Source: an uncultured Winogradskyella sp.
GTDB taxonomy: Bacteria > Bacteroidota > Bacteroidia > Flavobacteriales > Flavobacteriaceae
Reading direction: 5' to 3'
DNA length: 64,000 nt
NCBI RefSeq assembly: GCF_947501905.1
Contig: NZ_CANMXL010000003.1
Span: forward strand, 248,001 to 312,000
Part shown: one piece after another, positions 52,926 to 62,378 of the stretch
How the letters are laid out: every line of letters begins with the position of its first letter
How positions within the stretch are numbered: the stretch's first letter is position 1
Notes under the pieces: model-generated
Databases searched by the model: none
Told to the model about the DNA's origin: nothing
What the model saw: the letters and a program-made list of their open reading frames with translations, nothing else
Translations under genes and position numbers: made by a program

Positions 52926-53678
52926 TTAAGCGTTTACTTCTTCTTTAATCCAGTCGTAACCTTTAGCTTCTAACTCATGAGCCAACTCTGCGGTTCCTGA
53001 TTTTACGATGCGTCCATTATATAAAACATGTACAAAATCTGGAACGATATGGTCTAAAAGACGTTGGTAGTGTGTAATTACAACAACCGCATTGTCTTTA
53101 GATTTTAGCTTGTTAACACCATTAGCCACAATTCGTAAGGCATCGATATCTAAACCAGAATCTGTCTCATCAAGGATTGCTAATTTTGGCCCTAACATTG
53201 CCATTTGAAAAATCTCATTTCGCTTTTTTTCACCACCAGAAAAGCCTTCGTTTAAAGAACGTGATAAGAACTTACGGTCTATTTCTAGAAGTTCAGCTTT
53301 TTCACGGATAAGCTTTAGCATTTGATTTGCTGGCATATCTTCTAAACCTTTTGCTTTACGAGTTTCGTTTATAGCAGTTTTCATAAAGTTAGTTACACTA
53401 ACTCCAGGAATTTCTACTGGATATTGAAAGGATAAAAATATACCTTTATGTGCACGTTCTTCTGCACTTAGCTCTTCTAAATCTTCGCCATCTAAGATAA
53501 TTTCGCCATCTTCTACTTCATACTCTTCTTTACCAGCAATTACTGAAGCCAAGGTACTTTTTCCTGAACCATTTGGTCCCATGATTGCATGAACTTCGCC
53601 AGGCTTAACATCTAGGTTAATACCTCTTAAAATTGGTTTGTCCTCAACGCTAGCGTGAAGGTTATTTATCTTTAACAT
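52926..53678 (-). CDS. sufC: Fe-S assembly ATPase SufC
   Basis: 250 residues of an ABC ATPase: Walker [11 protein letters not shown]-loop [12 protein letters not shown], signature [11 protein letters not shown], Walker [14 protein letters not shown]. It powers the SufBCD scaffold in the cytosol. It is separated from sufB by two unrelated genes, which is unusual. Confidence 0.95.
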   Translation of the reverse strand: MLKINNLHASVEDKPILRGINLDVKPGEVHAIMGPNGSGKSTLASVIAGKEEYEVEDGEIILDGEDLEELSAEERAHKGIFLSFQYPVEIPGVSVTNFMKTAINETRKAKGLEDMPANQMLKLIREKAELLEIDRKFLSRSLNEGFSGGEKKRNEIFQMAMLGPKLAILDETDSGLDIDALRIVANGVNKLKSKDNAVVVITHYQRLLDHIVPDFVHVLYNGRIVKSGTAELAHELEAKGYDWIKEEVNA

Positions 53679-53682
53679 AGTC

Positions 53683-54099
53683 TTAGTTTTCTATTTTAAT
53701 AACGTCGTTTTGTTCTGGGTCTGGCGCTTCAACCTTAATGGTTTCTTTTATTTCTACAAAGAATTGCCAAGCATCTTCTTTATTACTTTCAAAGCGTTTA
53801 GCTCTAACTGTAACAGGCACCATATCTGTTGGCTCTTTTTTGAACGCTTTAACTTTTTCGTTTAAAGCTTTCATGTTATCGTCGATAACAACACCGTAGA
53901 TAGAGTTTGATGTTTGTATAACTGCAGCATTCTGATTTTCATCATATATAAAATCGCCTTTTAGTGTAATAAGACCATCATTTTGGTCGTAAGATTTTGA
54001 AGCATCAACCTCAGTAGTTATGGTTTCAGTTTTCGAATCATTTTTGCACGAAACAAATAAGGTAACGCACAAAATAAGTGTGAAAATATGTTTTGTCAT
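53683..54099 (-). CDS. Hypothetical lipoprotein within suf operon
   Basis: 138 residues with a lipobox ([12 protein letters not shown]) and a beta-rich body ([40 protein letters not shown]). I recognise no family. Its start shares one base with the metallo-hydrolase stop and its stop is 4 bp before sufC, so it is co-transcribed with both. A role in Fe-S assembly is not implied by sequence. Confidence 0.65.
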   Translation of the reverse strand: MTKHIFTLILCVTLFVSCKNDSKTETITTEVDASKSYDQNDGLITLKGDFIYDENQNAAVIQTSNSIYGVVIDDNMKALNEKVKAFKKEPTDMVPVTVRAKRFESNKEDAWQFFVEIKETIKVEAPDPEQNDVIKIEN

Positions 54100-54980
54100 T
54101 AGTCTAAATAATTTGGAGAATGTGGAACTCTAATTAAATCTTCTCTACTATGCTGAATAAAAACATCTGCATTGTTTTCTTTAGCAAAAGCTTCAAAAGC
54201 TTCCATGCTTTTTAATGTCATTTCTGCATCAAAGTTAAAACTTGGTACACGCTTATGTTCTCGGTTTTCTTGAAGATGATACAAATCTCCTGTTAGTAGA
54301 ATATTACCATAAGTATTAAGCTTTAAGAATAAAACTTGATGCCCTGGGGTATGTCCAGGCATTGATTTAATAACAACCGTACCATCTCCAAAAACATCAT
54401 GGTCCCCGTTAAGCTTTTGCACTTTAGTTAACGCTGCAATTGGCGGATAGTTATCTCCTTTTTTCTGCTCTTCACTAGTTATAAAATCATATTCTGCTTC
54501 TTGAACCAACCATGTCGATGCTGCAAACTTTGAAGCAGAACCTGTGTGATCAAAATGCGTATGAGATACCGCGATATAATCAAAATCTTCAGGTGTTAAT
54601 TTTAATTCTGCTAGTTGTGATATAACAGAATCATTTCTTGAAACAGTAAAAGCACCATTAGGTGTTGTAAAAGGTTCTTGACCTACTAATCCTTCAGCTA
54701 AACCAGCATCCCATAACATTCGTCCTTTAGGGTGTTCTATAACATAAAAGGCATTAGAAAACGTTTTTGATTGTCCTGTATAAGTGGTGTCTTGAGAAAA
54801 TAGTTCAAGATTATTAACTCTAATTTTTCCACCATCAAGAACATAAAGTTTTACACCTTCTTTTTTTGAAGCTTTAGCTTCTTTTTGAGCGTCATTATAG
54901 CCATCTTTTACACCTTCTTTAAAGTCTTTACATGACGAAAAAGTTAAAGTAACTACTAATAAAATGATTAGTTTTTTCAT
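54099..54980 (-). CDS. Metallo-beta-lactamase-fold hydrolase, lipoprotein
   Basis: 293 residues. A lipobox (LVVTLTFSSCKD) is followed by a metallo-beta-lactamase fold with the zinc motif SHTHFDHTGSA, and later GHTPGHQVLFLKL and ILLTGDLYHL. It resembles N-acyl homoserine lactonase-type hydrolases, but the substrate is open. It is periplasmic or surface-anchored, placed between sufB (14 bp) and the lipoprotein (1-bp overlap). No link to cluster assembly is known to me. Confidence 0.85.
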   Translation of the reverse strand: MKKLIILLVVTLTFSSCKDFKEGVKDGYNDAQKEAKASKKEGVKLYVLDGGKIRVNNLELFSQDTTYTGQSKTFSNAFYVIEHPKGRMLWDAGLAEGLVGQEPFTTPNGAFTVSRNDSVISQLAELKLTPEDFDYIAVSHTHFDHTGSASKFAASTWLVQEAEYDFITSEEQKKGDNYPPIAALTKVQKLNGDHDVFGDGTVVIKSMPGHTPGHQVLFLKLNTYGNILLTGDLYHLQENREHKRVPSFNFDAEMTLKSMEAFEAFAKENNADVFIQHSREDLIRVPHSPNYLD

Positions 54981-54994
54981 GGTTGTATATATTT

Positions 54995-56443
54995 TTATCC
55001 AACAGAACCTTCTAAAGAAATCTCAAGTAATTTTTGAGCTTCCACAGCAAATTCCATAGGGAGTTTATTTAATACTTCTTTACTAAATCCGTTTACTATT
55101 AATGCAATAGCTTTTTCTGTATCGATACCACGCTGATTACAATAGAAAATTTGGTCTTCACCAATTTTACTTGTTGTGGCTTCGTGTTCTATTTGAGCAG
55201 ATTTGTTTTTAGCCTCTATGTATGGGAAAGTATGAGCTCCACATTCGTTACCCATTAGCAAACTATCGCATTGCGAGAAGTTACGAGCATTTTCTGCTCG
55301 CGAGCTAATTTGTACCAATCCACGATAAGAGTTTTGAGATTTACCTGCAGAAATACCTTTTGAGATAATTGTTGACTTAGTGTTTTTACCTAAGTGAATC
55401 ATTTTGGTTCCAGTATCTGCTTGTTGGTAATTATTAGTTACTGCTATAGAGTAAAATTCACCAATAGAATTGTCACCTTTTAAAACACAAGAAGGGTATT
55501 TCCAAGTCACAGCACTTCCAGTTTCTACTTGAGTCCAAGATATTTTTGCGTTCTTTTCGCAAAGTCCACGCTTAGTTACAAAGTTGTAAACACCGCCTTT
55601 TCCTTCAGCATTTCCAGGATACCAGTTTTGTACAGTACTGTACTTTATCTCTGCATCGTCAAGCGCAATAAGTTCTACGACTGCAGCATGCAGTTGGTTT
55701 TCGTCACGACTTGGTGCTGTACAACCTTCAAGGTAGCTGACGTAACTGCCTTCATCAGCAACTACTAAAGTTCTTTCAAATTGTCCTGTTCCTGCTTGAT
55801 TAATACGGAAGTAAGTAGACAGTTCCATTGGGCAGCGTACACCTTTTGGGATGTAACAAAAACTACCGTCACTAAACACAGCAGAGTTTAGAGCTGCGTA
55901 AAAATTATCTTTTGTAGGTACGACTGTGCCAATATGTTTTTTCACTAACTCAGGATGTTCCTGGATAGCTTCAGAGATACTCATAAAAATAATTCCTTTT
56001 TCTGCTAAAGTCTTTTTAAAAGTTGTTGCAACAGAAACTGAATCTACAACCACATCCATAGCAACACCTGCAAGTTTTTTTTGCTCGTCAAGAGAAATTC
56101 CAAGTTTTTCGAAAGTGGCTAACAATTCTGGGTCTACTTCATCAATACTATCGTATTTTGGTTTACTATTTGGCGCAGAATAATAAGAAATAGCTTGAAA
56201 ATCTGGTTTTTGGTAATGTACGTTTGCCCATTCGGGCTCAGTCATTTCTTTCCAAACTTTAAAAGCCTCAAGACGCCAGTTGGTCATCCATTCTGGCTCT
56301 TCTTTCTTTTTAGAAATTGCTCTTACTATATCTTCGTTAAGGCCATTCGGGAAAGTTTCAGATTCAATATCTGTATAAAAACCATACTCATATTCTTTGG
56401 TTTTTAGTTCTTCTCTTAAATCGTCTTCAGTATATTTTGACAT
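54995..56443 (-). CDS. sufB: Fe-S cluster assembly protein SufB
   Basis: 482 residues with SufB landmarks: [71 protein letters not shown] and YCNQRGID. It is the scaffold subunit that accepts sulfur from SufE/SufS. It is the second gene of the operon, after the A-type carrier. Confidence 0.95.
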   Translation of the reverse strand: MSKYTEDDLREELKTKEYEYGFYTDIESETFPNGLNEDIVRAISKKKEEPEWMTNWRLEAFKVWKEMTEPEWANVHYQKPDFQAISYYSAPNSKPKYDSIDEVDPELLATFEKLGISLDEQKKLAGVAMDVVVDSVSVATTFKKTLAEKGIIFMSISEAIQEHPELVKKHIGTVVPTKDNFYAALNSAVFSDGSFCYIPKGVRCPMELSTYFRINQAGTGQFERTLVVADEGSYVSYLEGCTAPSRDENQLHAAVVELIALDDAEIKYSTVQNWYPGNAEGKGGVYNFVTKRGLCEKNAKISWTQVETGSAVTWKYPSCVLKGDNSIGEFYSIAVTNNYQQADTGTKMIHLGKNTKSTIISKGISAGKSQNSYRGLVQISSRAENARNFSQCDSLLMGNECGAHTFPYIEAKNKSAQIEHEATTSKIGEDQIFYCNQRGIDTEKAIALIVNGFSKEVLNKLPMEFAVEAQKLLEISLEGSVG

Positions 56444-56491
56444 CTTATATTTTTTTGAAATCCTTCCTCTAAAGGAAGTTTTTAGAAAGGT

Positions 56492-56821
56492 TTATAGCGA
56501 AAATGATTCGCCACAGCCACAAGTTCTATTGGCATTAGGATTGTTAAATACAAAACCAGTTCCGTTAAGTCCACCGGAATATTCTAGAGTTGTGCCTATG
56601 AGGTATAAAAAGCTTTTTTTATTGACGATAATTTTTACACCATTGTCCTCAAAAACTTTATCACCTTCTTCTTGGTTTTTGTCAAACTTTAAATCGTAGG
56701 ACAAACCTGAGCAACCTCCGCTTTTTACACCAACTCTTACATAATCTGTAGAAGCACTAAAGCCATCTTCTTGCATTAACTGCACGACTTTTTGCTTTGC
56801 TGTTTCAGAAACCTTTATCAT
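56492..56821 (-). CDS. A-type Fe-S carrier (IscA/SufA family)
   Basis: 109 residues with the three cluster-binding cysteines: GGCSGLSYDLKF and the C-terminal RTCGCGESF. It carries nascent clusters from the SufBCD scaffold to targets. It heads the suf operon and has a good promoter at 56853-56883. The alternative name ErpA-like cannot be excluded. Confidence 0.93.
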   Translation of the reverse strand: MIKVSETAKQKVVQLMQEDGFSASTDYVRVGVKSGGCSGLSYDLKFDKNQEEGDKVFEDNGVKIIVNKKSFLYLIGTTLEYSGGLNGTGFVFNNPNANRTCGCGESFSL

Positions 56822-56852
56822 ATCCTTATATAGATTTTCTCTAAATAGAGTG

Positions 56853-56883
56853 CAAAGATACGATATAGCAGGGTTCTTACAAC
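56853..56883 (-). promoter_or_regulatory. Promoter of suf operon
   Basis: GTTG (56883-56880), 19 bp, then TATCTTTG (56860-56853) on the minus strand. The -7 box is perfect and the -33 differs in one base. Confidence 0.6.
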
Positions 56884-56982
56884 ATTTACTAACATTATAT
56901 TAAGATATGATTTAATAGTATTTAGCTATACTAAAAAGCTAAAAGAAAAACCTCCGTACTATTAGGAAAATTAAAAAAGCAA

Positions 56983-57201
56983 TTATGCAATTCTTCGTTT
57001 AAGTAGAAAAAGTTTACGAAGTGTGTTTTCAAATGTTTTGTCTGCACCGCTTGTGTTAAAGTCTCCATGTTTGTCCATGATTACTGTTGTATTGCAATGC
57101 TTACATTTTAATTGGTCATTTTTATAAACCTCATTTTGAGGCTTATAAAAATTATGACCAAAAATTATACAAGATATATTATCTGTATTAGTAGGTTTCA
57201 T
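56983..57201 (-). CDS. Small zinc-ribbon protein (copy 1)
   Basis: 72 residues with CIIFGHNFY followed by LKCKHCNTTVIMDKHGDF, so a C...GHN / CxxC zinc-ribbon-like arrangement. It resembles phage-type DUF1660 proteins in layout and is clearly related to the ORF at 63438-63701. Single gene, no operon. Function unknown. Confidence 0.6.
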   Translation of the reverse strand: MKPTNTDNISCIIFGHNFYKPQNEVYKNDQLKCKHCNTTVIMDKHGDFNTSGADKTFENTLRKLFLLKRRIA

Positions 57202-57311
57202 ATTTGGTAATTTGGGGGACGACTAATATAGATAAATAATTCACTTACACAAGCTGAAATACTTATTTTTTCGATGAAATGCATAAAACTTATAAGATTT
57301 TACTATAAATT

Positions 57312-58373
57312 TTAATTCTGAAAGTCGGGATTGGTTAAAAAAGAAGGGTCAGATAATGTTAATAAAAAGGCTTTTAAGTCGGCTTTATCTTGAGCAGAAA
57401 GTTGTACACCACCTTGAGCAATGTTTTTCATTAACGGGTCTATTGTAGATGAGTTTTGTAGTCCTTCACTGTAATGATCTATAACCTCATCTAAAGTGGC
57501 AAAACGGCCATCGTGCATAAAAGGAGCAGTATATGCTAAGTTGCGTAGTGAAGGTGATCTAAATTTACCATTGTCATTTGGGTCACCAGTTACAGCACCT
57601 AGCCCTAAGTCAGTAAAAGCTGTATCTAGGCCATTATTATGAAAATCGTTATCTGTCCAAAGTGGATTATTAGGATTGCCATGACAATGAAAACAATCAC
57701 CTTTATCTTCACGAAGAAAAACATCTAATCCATTTAACTCTTGAGGTGTTAAAGTAGTTTGTCCTAATGAGTATCTGTCAAATTTTGAATTTGCAGAAAT
57801 TAAGGTTCTCTCAAATTGTGCTAGAGCTTTAGCTGCTAGTTCCTTTGTTATGGTTGAGGTATTAAATGCTAGTCTAAAAAGTTCAGGGTATTCAGGATGA
57901 TTTTGAAGTCTGCTGACAACATCACTCCAATCACTGTGCATTTCTACAGGATTTTCAACAGGTTCTAAAGCTTGCCTTTCTAGACTTAATTCTTTGCCAT
58001 CCCAAGCAAAACGCTCATTATAATTCCACGCGAGATTAAAAAGAGGCATGGAATTTCTTGTTCCAAAAATACCGTCTATTCCAACACTTGTTGGTGTATT
58101 ATCTGTGAATGCATTTTGTGGCGAATGACAACTTGCGCATGATATGCTTTGGTCTCCAGATAAAGTGTTATCAAAAAATAAACGCTTTCCTAAAGCGACA
58201 CCTTCAACAGTTTGTCCATTATCATTTGGAATAATAGGAGGAATGATATTATTTGAAAAAATTTCTGGAATTTCTAAATCTAAGGCAACTGGTGTGTAGC
58301 CTTCGTTATCATTATTACTAGAACATGAAGAGAAAAGGAAACATAAACATAATATGTAGATGAGCTTTTTCAA
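57312..58373 (-). CDS. Di-haem cytochrome c peroxidase (MbnH/MauG-like)
   Basis: 353 residues with a lipobox (LCFLFSSCSS) and two haem c motifs, CASCH (79-83) and CFHCH in KGDCFHCHG, in the CCP/MauG arrangement, plus APFMHDGRFATLDEVIDHYS. It is periplasmic or surface-anchored. The partner gene just upstream encodes an MbnP-family protein. In methanobactin operons the di-haem MbnH oxidises a tryptophan of MbnP, so this pair may do the same rather than simply remove peroxide. Confidence 0.9.
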   Translation of the reverse strand: MKKLIYILCLCFLFSSCSSNNDNEGYTPVALDLEIPEIFSNNIIPPIIPNDNGQTVEGVALGKRLFFDNTLSGDQSISCASCHSPQNAFTDNTPTSVGIDGIFGTRNSMPLFNLAWNYNERFAWDGKELSLERQALEPVENPVEMHSDWSDVVSRLQNHPEYPELFRLAFNTSTITKELAAKALAQFERTLISANSKFDRYSLGQTTLTPQELNGLDVFLREDKGDCFHCHGNPNNPLWTDNDFHNNGLDTAFTDLGLGAVTGDPNDNGKFRSPSLRNLAYTAPFMHDGRFATLDEVIDHYSEGLQNSSTIDPLMKNIAQGGVQLSAQDKADLKAFLLTLSDPSFLTNPDFQN

Positions 58374-58379
58374 ATTGAT

Positions 58380-59150
58380 TTATTGAGAAACAGAACCTAG
58401 TGTAAATACGCTTTGACCATTTTGATATATTTGTATTTGAGCTGCAGAATTTGGCATGAGAACAGTATTCAATTGGTTTAAATCCCATGTGTTAGGGTTT
58501 GTAAACCATTCTGCAATATTCATTTCAATATTAAGCGTCGTATCACCACTTATAGTAACTGCTCCTAAATTAACCGTAAAAAAAGTATCTTGAGGAAATG
58601 TTGGATTCATTCCAGGGTTATCTACAGCTCTAATCGCATGATAATTGAAATTTGCTTCTGCATTGTTTGAGTCTAAATACTTTCCATCAAATTGCATATA
58701 ATGATAACCACCACCTAACATGTCAGGCACATTAAAGGAGGCAGAGTTTAAGTCTAAATAATTTTGAGAATTATCTTCATTATCAAATCCAAATGTAAAA
58801 GACACATTACTGTAATTTCCTGGAGGAATTTGTGTTCCTAAATTGAAATCGAGATTAGTGCCATTGGTAAGGTCTATTAGGTTATAATTATCCAAATCTA
58901 GAACTTCATTTGATGTTGAGGTAAAAGTGATGTCTGATATAAGGTAGCGTAGGCGTTCTATACTCAACATTTCGCCATTCTCATTAGTGAATTGAATAGT
59001 ATTAAAATCTGCATTAGTTACAGGAGTGCCATTCCAATTATGAGAAAAACTTAAAGTTGTAGAGCTTGGGCTTAAACTATTATTGTTATCATCATCACTA
59101 CATGATGCAAAGCATAAGCTGATGAATAATAGGGCAAAAATCTTTTTCAT
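58380..59150 (-). CDS. MbnP family protein
   Basis: 256 residues with a lipobox (LLFISLCFASCSDD). FSHNWNGTPVTNADFNTIQFTN, LSIERLRYLISDITF and MLGGGYHYMQFDGKY match the MbnP family of copper-binding periplasmic proteins. It ends 6 bp before the di-haem peroxidase gene. Candidate tryptophans for kynurenine formation are in HNWNG and AEWFTNPNTWD. The metal is inferred from the family. Confidence 0.8.
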   Translation of the reverse strand: MKKIFALLFISLCFASCSDDDNNNSLSPSSTTLSFSHNWNGTPVTNADFNTIQFTNENGEMLSIERLRYLISDITFTSTSNEVLDLDNYNLIDLTNGTNLDFNLGTQIPPGNYSNVSFTFGFDNEDNSQNYLDLNSASFNVPDMLGGGYHYMQFDGKYLDSNNAEANFNYHAIRAVDNPGMNPTFPQDTFFTVNLGAVTISGDTTLNIEMNIAEWFTNPNTWDLNQLNTVLMPNSAAQIQIYQNGQSVFTLGSVSQ

Positions 59151-59162
59151 AAGTTGTATTTT

Positions 59163-60497
59163 CTAATTTATTTTTAGAAGCAAAAGGTCTGTAAATCCTT
59201 TGTTTTCTTCGATATCTCCATCATTACTTGATGTGTCTCCAACGACGATAATAGATTGGTCGTTTAACTCTGTAATACCATACGCAAAGTCAATATTACT
59301 GCCTCCAAAAGATGTTTCCCAAGCTAGATTTCCATTGCCATCTACTTTAACAGCCCAAGCATCATTCTGTCCTTTATTTTCTGAAACATCTCCATCGCTG
59401 CTTCTTGAGCTTCCAGATAAAACAAAGCCGTTATCTTGAGTAGTATTTATATCGCGAGCTACATCAAAACCGCTTCCGCCTAATGTTTTTTGCCAAATGA
59501 GACTTCCATCTGTAGAAATTTTTATGAGCCAAAAATCTGCAGCTCCATTATTGCTAGTTATATCCAAATCATTACTTCTTGTTTCGCCCGCAATAACAAT
59601 ATTTCCATCATTTGTTTTTATCATAGCTCTAGCTTCATCAGTTTCTGTACCACCAAAGGATTTTTCCCAAACTAGGTCTCCATCTGCATTTACGCGCACA
59701 ACCCAAAAGTCGTATGTGCCTTTATTTCCAGAAATGTCTGTATCTTCACTATCAGAGCCTCCAGCAATTATAAATCCGCCATCATTCATTTCTACTGCGC
59801 CTACAGGAGTGTCAGTAAAATTACCTCCGAAGTAGCGACTCCATTGTAAATCTCCTGAAGCATCTAGTTTTATTGCCCAATAGTCTCCACCAGCATGGCG
59901 AGAGGCAGAACGCCCTGTATTTCCTTGCCCGTTAGATGAAGTTACATCTAGAACACCTGTTAAAAGATATCCTAAATCCGAAGTTTGAATAACTGAAACA
60001 CCCATATCATCTCCTTGAAAACCAAAAGATTTTTGCCAAGATATATTTCCCGTAGCGTCTAATTTTGCTATCCAAAAGTCTTGAGAACCATTATTCTCTG
60101 TAACATCAAAGTCAGTACTTTGACTCGTGCCAATTATAGCATAACCACCATCTTGAGTTTGTATAATTTCTTGACCTCTATCATCCTCTGAGCCACCATA
60201 GGTTTTTTGCCATTCAAGCATGTTTTGAGCAGAAAATTTTAAAAGCCAATAATCAAAGCTTTCATCTTGCTTGTCTGTGATGTCGCCATCGTTGCTTTGG
60301 GTGAATCCTAAAATGGCGTAACCACCATCATTTGTGGCTACAACAGATTGAGCACTGTCATTTTTTGAACCACCAAAGGTGGTTAATTCAGAACTAATAG
60401 TATTGTTAGAATTGGAATTACTCAAGTCTTCTACATCAGTACAACTTATGATTAGGCTGATTAGTAGAACGTATAAAAAAGATTTTTGGGACTTCAT
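59163..60497 (-). CDS. Repeat lipoprotein (beta-propeller-like)
   Basis: 444 residues. A lipobox LIISCTD is followed by about seven repeats of roughly 50 residues of the form GGSxxDxGxxxIxTxDGGYxIxGxTxSxDxD, then DFWxxKLDxxGxxxWxKSFGG, which suggests a propeller. This is a surface or periplasmic protein of a family common in Bacteroidota. The function is unknown. It lies 12 bp upstream of the MbnP gene in a four-gene operon. Confidence 0.75.
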   Translation of the reverse strand: MKSQKSFLYVLLISLIISCTDVEDLSNSNSNNTISSELTTFGGSKNDSAQSVVATNDGGYAILGFTQSNDGDITDKQDESFDYWLLKFSAQNMLEWQKTYGGSEDDRGQEIIQTQDGGYAIIGTSQSTDFDVTENNGSQDFWIAKLDATGNISWQKSFGFQGDDMGVSVIQTSDLGYLLTGVLDVTSSNGQGNTGRSASRHAGGDYWAIKLDASGDLQWSRYFGGNFTDTPVGAVEMNDGGFIIAGGSDSEDTDISGNKGTYDFWVVRVNADGDLVWEKSFGGTETDEARAMIKTNDGNIVIAGETRSNDLDITSNNGAADFWLIKISTDGSLIWQKTLGGSGFDVARDINTTQDNGFVLSGSSRSSDGDVSENKGQNDAWAVKVDGNGNLAWETSFGGSNIDFAYGITELNDQSIIVVGDTSSNDGDIEENKGFTDLLLLKIN

Positions 60498-60509
60498 CTT
60501 TTTAATAGT

Positions 60510-62267
60510 TTACATGCTTTTTTTGACAATAATAAGTCCACGTTCAATATCACCTATCATAATGTTTCCACTAGCAAAATAAGGGTAAACACTCCAAACA
60601 CCATTAAACTCTGAAGCATCATTAGGCAGGTAAGTGTCTATAAAATGAGTTTCAGTCATTGGGTTTGTGGTTGAGCTAATATTAGAAATATCTAATATGC
60701 GTAATCCAGCTCTATAATTAGATAAGTAATATTCATTACCAACTACATAACCATTATGGTCAATTGCTGGTGTTGGACCAAAATAATTTGCAGATGGCAC
60801 TGGGTTATCTAAATCTGAAAAATCGAATATTAAGGTTTTAGTATTGAAACCAAAATTACGTTCGTCAATTTCGTCACCAAGTATAAAGTATCTTTGATCT
60901 TCGGTAAACCAACCTTGATGTGCATAAGCTGTTTGCGGATAAGTAAAATCACTAATAGGTATTACATTAGACTTATCAGTAACATCTAATATTACAACTC
61001 TATCTGAATTACCATTACTACCTACGTAGATTTCTCTACCCTGATAATCTGGGTCTGGACCAGTATAAGTAATAACTTGCGCATCGTGAGAATAACCACC
61101 AGCAGTATAGTCTCCCAAGAATGTTGGATTCAACGGGTTAGAAATATCAACAAAGATTGGTCCACCTCCATTTGTAGCTGTACATCCAACCAAATATGCC
61201 ACAGCTTCACTTTCATTAATTACAATATTATGACAGCTACCAACACCAGTATAAAGAGCATCTACAGTAAAAATCTCTGGAGGATTTGTAACGTTTCTTA
61301 AGCGCGTTAGGTCAAAAACTTGCATACCATGACTCCCGACATTATCAGCAACTATAAAGGCATAATTATTATATACTTTTACATCGCGCCAAAAGTTTAT
61401 ACCTGCACTAGAATTTAAACGACCTAAGAATATAGGGTTGAAAGGGTCAGTAACATCTACAAAAGCTGTAGTATTCGTAAGACCAACCAAGGCATATTCT
61501 TTATTTGTTGTTGGATCAGTCCAGCCCCAAATATCACTGCCTTCTATATTAGAGGCTGAGCTTCCGCCAAGTGTTTCTGTGTCTATGGCACCCATAACGT
61601 CAATACCATTACAAGGGAAAACACCTGCCATTCCATCTACGCAAGGTGTATCTAAAGTAAATGGACTTACATCGCAAGCATCACCAACACCATCATTATC
61701 AACATCTTCTTGTCCCGGGTTTGAGTTGTTAGGACAGTTATCGCAAACATCACCAATACCATCATTGTCTCCATCTTCTTGTCCTGAATTTGAATTAAGA
61801 GGACAATTATCAACATCATCTTCTACACCATCATTGTCATCATCTACATCACATATATCACCAATACCATCATTATCGTTGTCTTCTTGATCAGGATTAG
61901 GAATTAAAGGGCAGTTGTCGTCTACATCATCTATACCATCACCATCATCATCAGTATCACAGACGTCTCCTATACCATCATTATCAGTATCCAACTGGTC
62001 TGCATTTTCAGTATTAGGACAATTATCATCACCATCGATGACACCATCATTATCTGAGTCGCCATTACATGCATCACCAACACCATCATTGTCACTATCT
62101 TCTTGGTTGCTATTTGCAGTATTTGGACAGTTGTCGTCATCATCAGCTATACCATCGCCATCAGTATCAATAATTTCAATTGCCGTATCATCATCTTTAC
62201 AACTTATTATAGTAACAGAAATGAAACACAAGAGTAGAGCTAGGAGTGTAAGTTTATATATTTTCAT
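60510..62267 (-). CDS. Choice-of-anchor B protein with TSP3 repeats
   Basis: From the MKIYKLTLL start, 585 residues; an ATG nine codons earlier is less likely because it precedes the signal peptide by a basic stretch. A lipobox (FISVTIISCKDD) precedes about seven calcium-type TSP3 units (about 35-200; DSDNDGVxDxxDNCP). The rest is the choice-of-anchor B domain: SDIWGWTDPTTNKEYALVG, DVTDPFNPIFLG, GGPIFVDISNPLNP, SHDAQVITYTG, which are propeller-like LVIVD repeats. It heads the operon with the repeat lipoprotein, MbnP and the peroxidase. Confidence 0.85.
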   Translation of the reverse strand: MKIYKLTLLALLLCFISVTIISCKDDDTAIEIIDTDGDGIADDDDNCPNTANSNQEDSDNDGVGDACNGDSDNDGVIDGDDNCPNTENADQLDTDNDGIGDVCDTDDDGDGIDDVDDNCPLIPNPDQEDNDNDGIGDICDVDDDNDGVEDDVDNCPLNSNSGQEDGDNDGIGDVCDNCPNNSNPGQEDVDNDGVGDACDVSPFTLDTPCVDGMAGVFPCNGIDVMGAIDTETLGGSSASNIEGSDIWGWTDPTTNKEYALVGLTNTTAFVDVTDPFNPIFLGRLNSSAGINFWRDVKVYNNYAFIVADNVGSHGMQVFDLTRLRNVTNPPEIFTVDALYTGVGSCHNIVINESEAVAYLVGCTATNGGGPIFVDISNPLNPTFLGDYTAGGYSHDAQVITYTGPDPDYQGREIYVGSNGNSDRVVILDVTDKSNVIPISDFTYPQTAYAHQGWFTEDQRYFILGDEIDERNFGFNTKTLIFDFSDLDNPVPSANYFGPTPAIDHNGYVVGNEYYLSNYRAGLRILDISNISSTTNPMTETHFIDTYLPNDASEFNGVWSVYPYFASGNIMIGDIERGLIIVKKSM

Positions 62268-62366
62268 GGGGTGTTTTTTTTGCAATTTAACCATTAATTA
62301 AGAATTGCTCTAAATACTTAACTGAAATTAGATGAATAAATTACATGTTAATTGTTAAAAGCATAA

Positions 62367-62374
62367 TATTTTTG
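62367..62374 (+). promoter_or_regulatory. -7 box of thiL
   Basis: TATTTTTG ends only 4 bp before the thiL ATG, so transcription may start at or next to the start codon. Confidence 0.4.
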
Positions 62375-62378
62375 CAGA

